A stretch of DNA of 64,000 nt from Amblyomma americanum (Eukaryota; Arthropoda; Arachnida; Ixodida; Ixodidae): NCBI RefSeq assembly GCF_052857255.1, contig NC_135505.1, positions 40,943,864-41,007,863 of the forward strand, read 5' to 3'. Under the pieces are notes generated by a model. The model saw only the letters and a list, made by a program, of their open reading frames with translations, searched no databases and was not told the origin of the DNA. Every line of letters begins with the position of its first letter. Position 1 is the stretch's first letter. The translations under genes and the position numbers were made by a program. This document shows, one piece after another, positions 59,181 through 64,000 of the stretch.

Positions 59181-60326
59181 ATGGCTCCCCTCCATTCCCA
59201 ACCTGATCGGTCTCTAAAAAGAGGGCGGAACGATGAAGATTTTTCTCAAAAAAGAAAACTGTCTTTCCCAAAATTTCATGTCATTCACAGCAAAGCTGGA
59301 GAACAACAAGCAAGACTGATTTCCCCATTCTTGGTAGCAAAGTGCCTGACAGATACCTTGGGGTTTGGGTATAAGGTATCAAAAATGGCTAGTGGCGACT
59401 TACTGTGACACTGGCCAGCACTCGAAACTTGCAAACATTGTACCGATAGGGGAGATTCCTGTCTCCATCACGTCACACCGATCATTGAACACAGTCTGAG
59501 GCGTCATATCAGAAATTGATTTTGTTAACCTCTCTGAAAAAGAAATGCTTGAATGCCTTGCCGACCAAGATGTCATAAATGTTCAGCGGATAAAGATCCG
59601 GAAGGATAACAAGGAAATAGATACGAAACACATGATCCTCACTTTCAACACCAGCACACTACCTGAAAGCATTAAAGTGGGGTACATGAAAATAAATGTA
59701 AGGCCATATATACCAACGCACGCAGATGTTTCAGTTGCCAGAGGTTCGGCCACGGCTCACAGAGTTTTCGCGGCCGCAAAACATGCGCGAAATGCTCCTC
59801 GAAGGACCACCAGTCAGATGAATGTGTTGCTGCCCCGCGATGCACAAATTGTGAGGGAGACCATGCTGCATACTCCAGGGATTGTCCGTCCTGGAAAAAA
59901 GAAAAAGAAATAATTACTCTGAAAACCACTGAAAACATTTCTTTCAAGGAAGCGAGAAGACAATACGCCGAAAAAAACTGATTCTCCTTCACTGCGAAAA
60001 CAACTTTCGCCGATGTGGTGCGTGGGCGCGGCGCATCACAACAGGCTTCGGCACCTGTCCGGGCCGCACGCAATGGGCCTGTGGCAGGGCCATCCGCGCC
60101 CCCTTGTGGAGTAGCTGATACTACTCCGCCAACCCCAAAGCAGGCTGCGCAGACCCCCGGGTCAGCGGGCCTCAAGACCTCTTCCCACAGGTCGACGTCT
60201 AACTCAAAGGTCAGCGTGCATCCTGCACGGTCGTCCAGCGCCTCTGCTGAGGCGATGGACACGACCCAGGGCAGCCCCATGCCGTCCACATCGGACGGAG
60301 GTCTTTCGATCGCTCAAAAAATGTGA
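59181..60326 (+). pseudogene. LINE ORF1 (gag-like, CCHC zinc knuckles), broken
   Basis: The ATG at 59181 opens MAPLHSQPDRSLKRGRNDED. FGYKVSKMASGDLL follows, then after stops IDFVNLSEKEMLECL and INVQRIKIRKDNKEID. After one more frame change near 59720, a reading frame with CSSKDHQSDEC and CTNCEGDHAAYSRDC shows the zinc-knuckle group. A Pro/Ser/Ala-rich tail (60015-60326) closes the ORF. The knuckle region bound element RNA in intact relatives. Confidence 0.75.
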
Positions 60327-60394
60327 GGCTCCGAGTCAAGGGGCCAAATAAAAGTTAATCTAATTTTATCTGCACACACGCACACTACATTAAG

Positions 60395-61657
60395 ATGGCT
60401 TTCATAATACATTGGAACTGCAGGGGTGTCGTAAATAACTATAACGACATAAAAGACATTTTAAACACAATTTCTCCTATTGCTTTATGTGTGCAGGGAA
60501 CCAATCTAGGCCCTCAGCACACAAAGGTGCTAAAGAAGTATACTGTCTTCCGCCGCGACCGAGAGGGGGCGAGCAGACTCTCGGGAGGCGTAGGAATCAT
60601 TGTGCAACCTGGCGTAGCAGCTAGCGAGATCAAACTCAGAACTAGGTTCGAAGCCGTAGCAGCCACAGTGGTTGGTTACAAAACCATTACAATTTGTAGC
60701 GTATATCTTCAACCACATCTCGAAGTAAGACAGCATGAATTAGAGAGCCTTTTACAACAGTCACCGGAGCCATACTTGATAGTTGGCGATTTTAATGCAC
60801 ACTCTTGTTTCTTGGGCAGTGAGAAAACCGATAGCAGAGGTTAGGTTATTGAGGATTTTATACTATCCAACAATATTTGTTTATTGAACACCGGTAAACC
60901 TACTTATTGCTCCCCTACTGCAGGAAAAATGAGTGTTTTAGATTTGTCTTTTAGCTTTCCTTCAGTTTTTAACGATTTTAAATGGGATGTCTTAGACAAC
61001 CCATACAGAAGCGATCATCTCCCTGTTAAAATCTGCCTGTCATCCCCACCATCAGTCACCCAGACAAACCCACGGTGTTGGAAGCTCAATTTAGCAGACT
61101 GGCAGCTGTTTAGAACAGCAGCCACGTTAGAAAATATTACGTTAGAAAATCTTAATGCAAATGAAATAAATGAAAAGTTCACAAATTGCATTCTTTCTGC
61201 CGCACGCTTGGCTATCCCCCAATCTTCAGGAATAGTACAACGCAACCATAAAAAGTTGTGGACACGAGATTGCAAAGAAGGAAAAAAACAACAAAATAAA
61301 GCTTGGGGTATATTTCGCCGATACCCTACACAGGAGAACCTTATAAACTTTAAAAAAGCAAGAGCAGAAGCGCGGTACATACGTCGAAATGCCGAAAAAT
61401 CATCCTGGCAACGTTTTATTTCCTCAATAAATAGCCAAGTCTTTTCGAGAAAAATGTGGGAGGCAGTGCACAAAATGGATGGTCGCTACTCTCCATTCAC
61501 AGTTCCTCTTCTGACCGCTCCTGGTGTACAGACAAATATAAAAGAACAAGCAGACATATTAGGCGAACATTGTTCCACTGTATCTAGTTCCTCTAACTAT
61601 GCAGAATCATTTTTAAAATATAAAAAAACACAGCCGAAAAAGAAAGACTGCCGATAA
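60395..61657 (+). pseudogene. LINE ORF2, endonuclease part
   Basis: ATG at 60395 opens MAFIIHWNCRGVVNN, the start of an AP-type endonuclease. The block LIVGDFNAHSCFLG holds the catalytic Asp and Asn, and YRSDHLPV the Ser-Asp-His. The expected Glu of the QET-type motif is absent: the site reads CVQGTNLG. An in-frame TAG at 60842 interrupts the domain. A basic linker region follows to 61657, where the frame changes. Confidence 0.8.
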
Positions 61658-63529
61658 AGGGCAGTGCTCACGAAGCATATAATGGCCCATTTACACTACA
61701 AGAACTTAACAGTGTACTTTATTCGGGTAAACAGACTGCACCAGGACCAGATGGAGTCCATTACGAAATGCTTGCCCACTTGTTCGAACATGCTGTAGAC
61801 TCGTTTCTGAAATTTTTTAACAAAATATGGTTATCAGGAGAGATTCCAGAGGCATGGAAAAAAGCCATTATTGTACCGTTGTTGAAGCCGGGAAAAGTAC
61901 CTACCTCCCCTGGTAATTACAGACCTATAGCCCTAACAAGCGTACTTGCCAAATCTTTCGAAAGCGTCCTTAACAATAGATTAATGTTTATATTACAATC
62001 CCGTGATCTTCTTGACATCCATCAGTGTGGGTTTAAAAAGGCGTGCTCTACAATCGACCATCTAGTCCGCCTAGAGAACACAAAAAGTATGGTGGAGCTG
62101 CCATAAAAAAAAAAACGTAAACCAATAAGCTACAGTCCGAGAAGCATTTATACACAAGCAACACTGCCTTGCGGTCTTTTTCGATTTAGAGAAAGCCTAT
62201 GACACAACATGGAGGTTTGGCAAACTGCGGGACCTTGGAGACCTCGGAATCCATGGTAGAATGCTAAAATGCTTGAGTGACTTTTTGACCAACCGTTCAT
62301 TTCAAGTACGCCTGGGTGCCACTCTTTCTAAAACTTTCATTCAAGAGAACGGCGTGCCTCAGGGGTGCATTTTAAGCACCTCTAGCATTACATCGTGTGA
62401 GAGGCAAATACAGATGACCGTAAATAAACTAACAACATGGGCAGACAGAAACGGTGTCAAGCTTTCCGCGCAAAAGTCAGTAGCTGTTCTTTTTTCGCTT
62501 AGAAGAGGACTGCACACTGATCCCTCCCTGTGTTTAAATGAAGTCCCACTACCAATTAAAGATGAGCACAAATTACTAGGAATGACTTATGACAAAAAGC
62601 TCACATTCCTACCACACATAAACATACTCAAAAATAAAGCTTCTAAATATCTGAATATACTAAAGGTACTTTCACGAAAACATTGGGGTTCCGATAGAAC
62701 TTGTCTTTTACGGATTCATCGCTCTGTAGTACGTTCTACATTAGATTACGGATGCATAGTTTATGGATCAGCGAGACAATCGTACCTTAAACGGCTAGAC
62801 CCAGTACACAATTTAGGCTTGCGTCTTTCCACCGGTGCATACAGGACGTCACCGATAAACAGTCTTTATGTGGAAGCCAACGAGCCGTCGCTTACAGAGA
62901 GAAGAACCATGCTCACTTGCTCGGACGTTTTAAAAATCTGTTCACTACCTAAACATATCTGTCACCAAATAGTCACAAAGTGCCCATCTAGAACACTATT
63001 TAACAACAAACCATTAGCTATAAGGCCACTTCTCCTGCGTTTTGAAGGTATGTGCAAAAACCTCGGCGTAATGGATGCATTACCTGGCGTTGCTCGAAGA
63101 CGTGGTCCACTGCCTCCATGGTTAAATTTTCCTCTAATCTGTGACCTCACTCTTGCACATTTCCGTAAAAACCGAACTCCACAGCAACATATATTACAAG
63201 AATTCCGCGCCCTTGAAGAAAAATACAGTAGTTGTACAGAATTTTATACTGATGGATCAAAAACAGATAGTTTCGTAGGAAGCGCAGAGGTGCGAGGAAA
63301 TTTGGAGCAAATAGTAAGACTACCACAGTGTTCCTCCATCTTCACCGCGGAGTGCTACGCAATATGGATGACCATAGAAAAAATACTAAGTGAGAACCTC
63401 AAAAATGCTGTTATTTACACAGACTCCTTAAGTGTACTTAGAGCTCTGCATTCTAAAAATGCAAGCTCCCCTCTGCTCGGTGACATCATATTCAACTTTG
63501 TAACTGCCACAGCTCAAGGAAAAATATAA
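61658..63529 (+). pseudogene. LINE ORF2, reverse transcriptase with internal deletion, then RNase H start
   Basis: The RT reads EIPEAWKKAIIVPLLKPGK, NYRPIALTSVLAKSFE, then after a poly-A interruption (62106) FDLEKAYDTTW and NGVPQGCILSTS. The frame then passes directly to CERQIQMTVNKLTTWADRNG. The stretch that should carry the catalytic Asp-Asp box is missing, a deletion of roughly 30-35 codons judged from related LINEs. The frame continues to the RNase H start TEFYTDGSKTDSF and ECYAIWMTIEKIL, with VIYTDSLSVL. A stop follows at 63527. Confidence 0.8.
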
Positions 63530-64000
63530 AACTGTGCTGGGTCCCGAGTCATGTGGGAATAAAAGGCAATGAGAGAGCAGATGTGTGTTCTGGTAAAGCT
63601 CGTGGCAAGGAAATAATGAAAGTAAATATGCCGTTTAATGATCGCAGTCGGCTTGGAACAATGAGGAAAAAATAAACTACACTTGGTAAAACCAGTTTTA
63701 GGAGAATTTAATTCGTGTGTGCACCAAGAACGCTTCAAGGAAGTGATCTTATGCCGTCACCGAATAGACCACACGCACCTTACGCACAACTTCCTACTAA
63801 CAAAACAAGACAAACCTGTTTGCCAACAATGTGGAGATGAACTCACGGTTAACCACATTTTATTCTTTTGTGCGGAACTGGAAGAAATAAGAAAAACGTA
63901 TTTTACTGAATTTTATATTAAATGCATTCCTTTTCATCCCGCACTGCTTTTAGGAGATGACGCAATTGTTAATATATCATGTGCTTTTAGCTTTCTTAAT
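63530..64000 (+). pseudogene. LINE ORF2, RNase H end and C-terminal Cys/His motif
   Basis: The RNase H end is WVPSHVGIKGNERAD. After an internal stop, ILCRHRIDHTHLTHNFLL and then CQQCGDELTVNHILFFC follow, a C-x2-C-x7-H-x4-C motif found at the end of I/R1-type ORF2 proteins. The frame is cut by the window edge. Confidence 0.75.

Larger units (their letters stand above)
58586..64000 (+). mobile_element. RNase H-bearing LINE (I-clade-like), runs off the window
   Basis: A GC-rich leader (58586-59180) starts after a sharp change in composition and includes GCAGGGGGGCGCCTGCAGC. ORF1 with CCHC knuckles and ORF2 with endonuclease, RT, RNase H and a terminal Cys/His motif follow. The order is that of I-clade-type non-LTR elements. 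The element is inactive: ORF1 has shifts and stops, ORF2 has an in-frame stop, frameshifts and an internal deletion in the RT. Its 3' end is not in the window. Confidence 0.85.

Overview
The window looks like nuclear DNA of a hard tick (Ixodidae). This is inferred, not proven. The reasons are three dispersed tRNA-headed SINE copies resembling the tick SINE Ruka, a TRAF-like RING/zinc-finger/MATH gene of the kind expanded in ticks, GIY-YIG Penelope-like elements, several LINE clades, Ty3 LTR elements, long AT microsatellites, and an intron-exon gene with GT-AG splice sites. There are no bacterial operons, rRNA genes or CRISPR arrays.

The only convincing host genes belong to one family. Copy A is complete and lies on the + strand: RING exon 1 at 8887-9174, a 5.6-kb intron filled with repeats, and exon 2 (two TRAF-type zinc fingers, coiled coil, MATH-like end) at 14794-15894, about 462 residues in total. 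Three more first exons follow in the same orientation. B (35465-35749) is intact. C (43237-43516) has a frameshift and a RING Cys-to-Arg change. D (54558-54803) is decayed. No second exon for B, C or D occurs before the window ends. They are therefore either orphan duplicates or alternative first exons feeding a downstream exon 2. A, B and D share a GATAA-type element 73-75 bp before the ATG.

Nearly everything else is mobile DNA. In order: two head-to-tail Penelope fragments on the minus strand (2040-5000); a tRNA-bearing repeat between AT tracts (6454-6717); a SINE, a foldback and an RNase H LINE fragment inside the A intron; a decayed Ty3 element (about 17970-22160); a nearly intact two-ORF CR1/L2-like LINE (about 23440-28075); a second SINE; a GC-rich unclassified block (31040-32215); a 200-bp-arm inverted repeat (37665-38212); an RTE-like LINE tail (39120-39830); a minus-strand LINE behind exon C (43620-44757); a Ty3 element with 160-bp LTRs (45670-49896); a tandem pair of tRNA-bearing repeats followed by a Penelope element (50480-53700); a minus-strand LINE (56764-57650); a third SINE; and a long RNase H-bearing LINE running off the right end (58586-64000).

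Most elements carry frameshifts, stops or lost catalytic residues, so they appear inactive. The CR1/L2-like LINE is the youngest-looking copy. The regions between these features show no recognisable gene. Coordinates of element ends are approximate unless stated as splice, LTR or repeat junctions.
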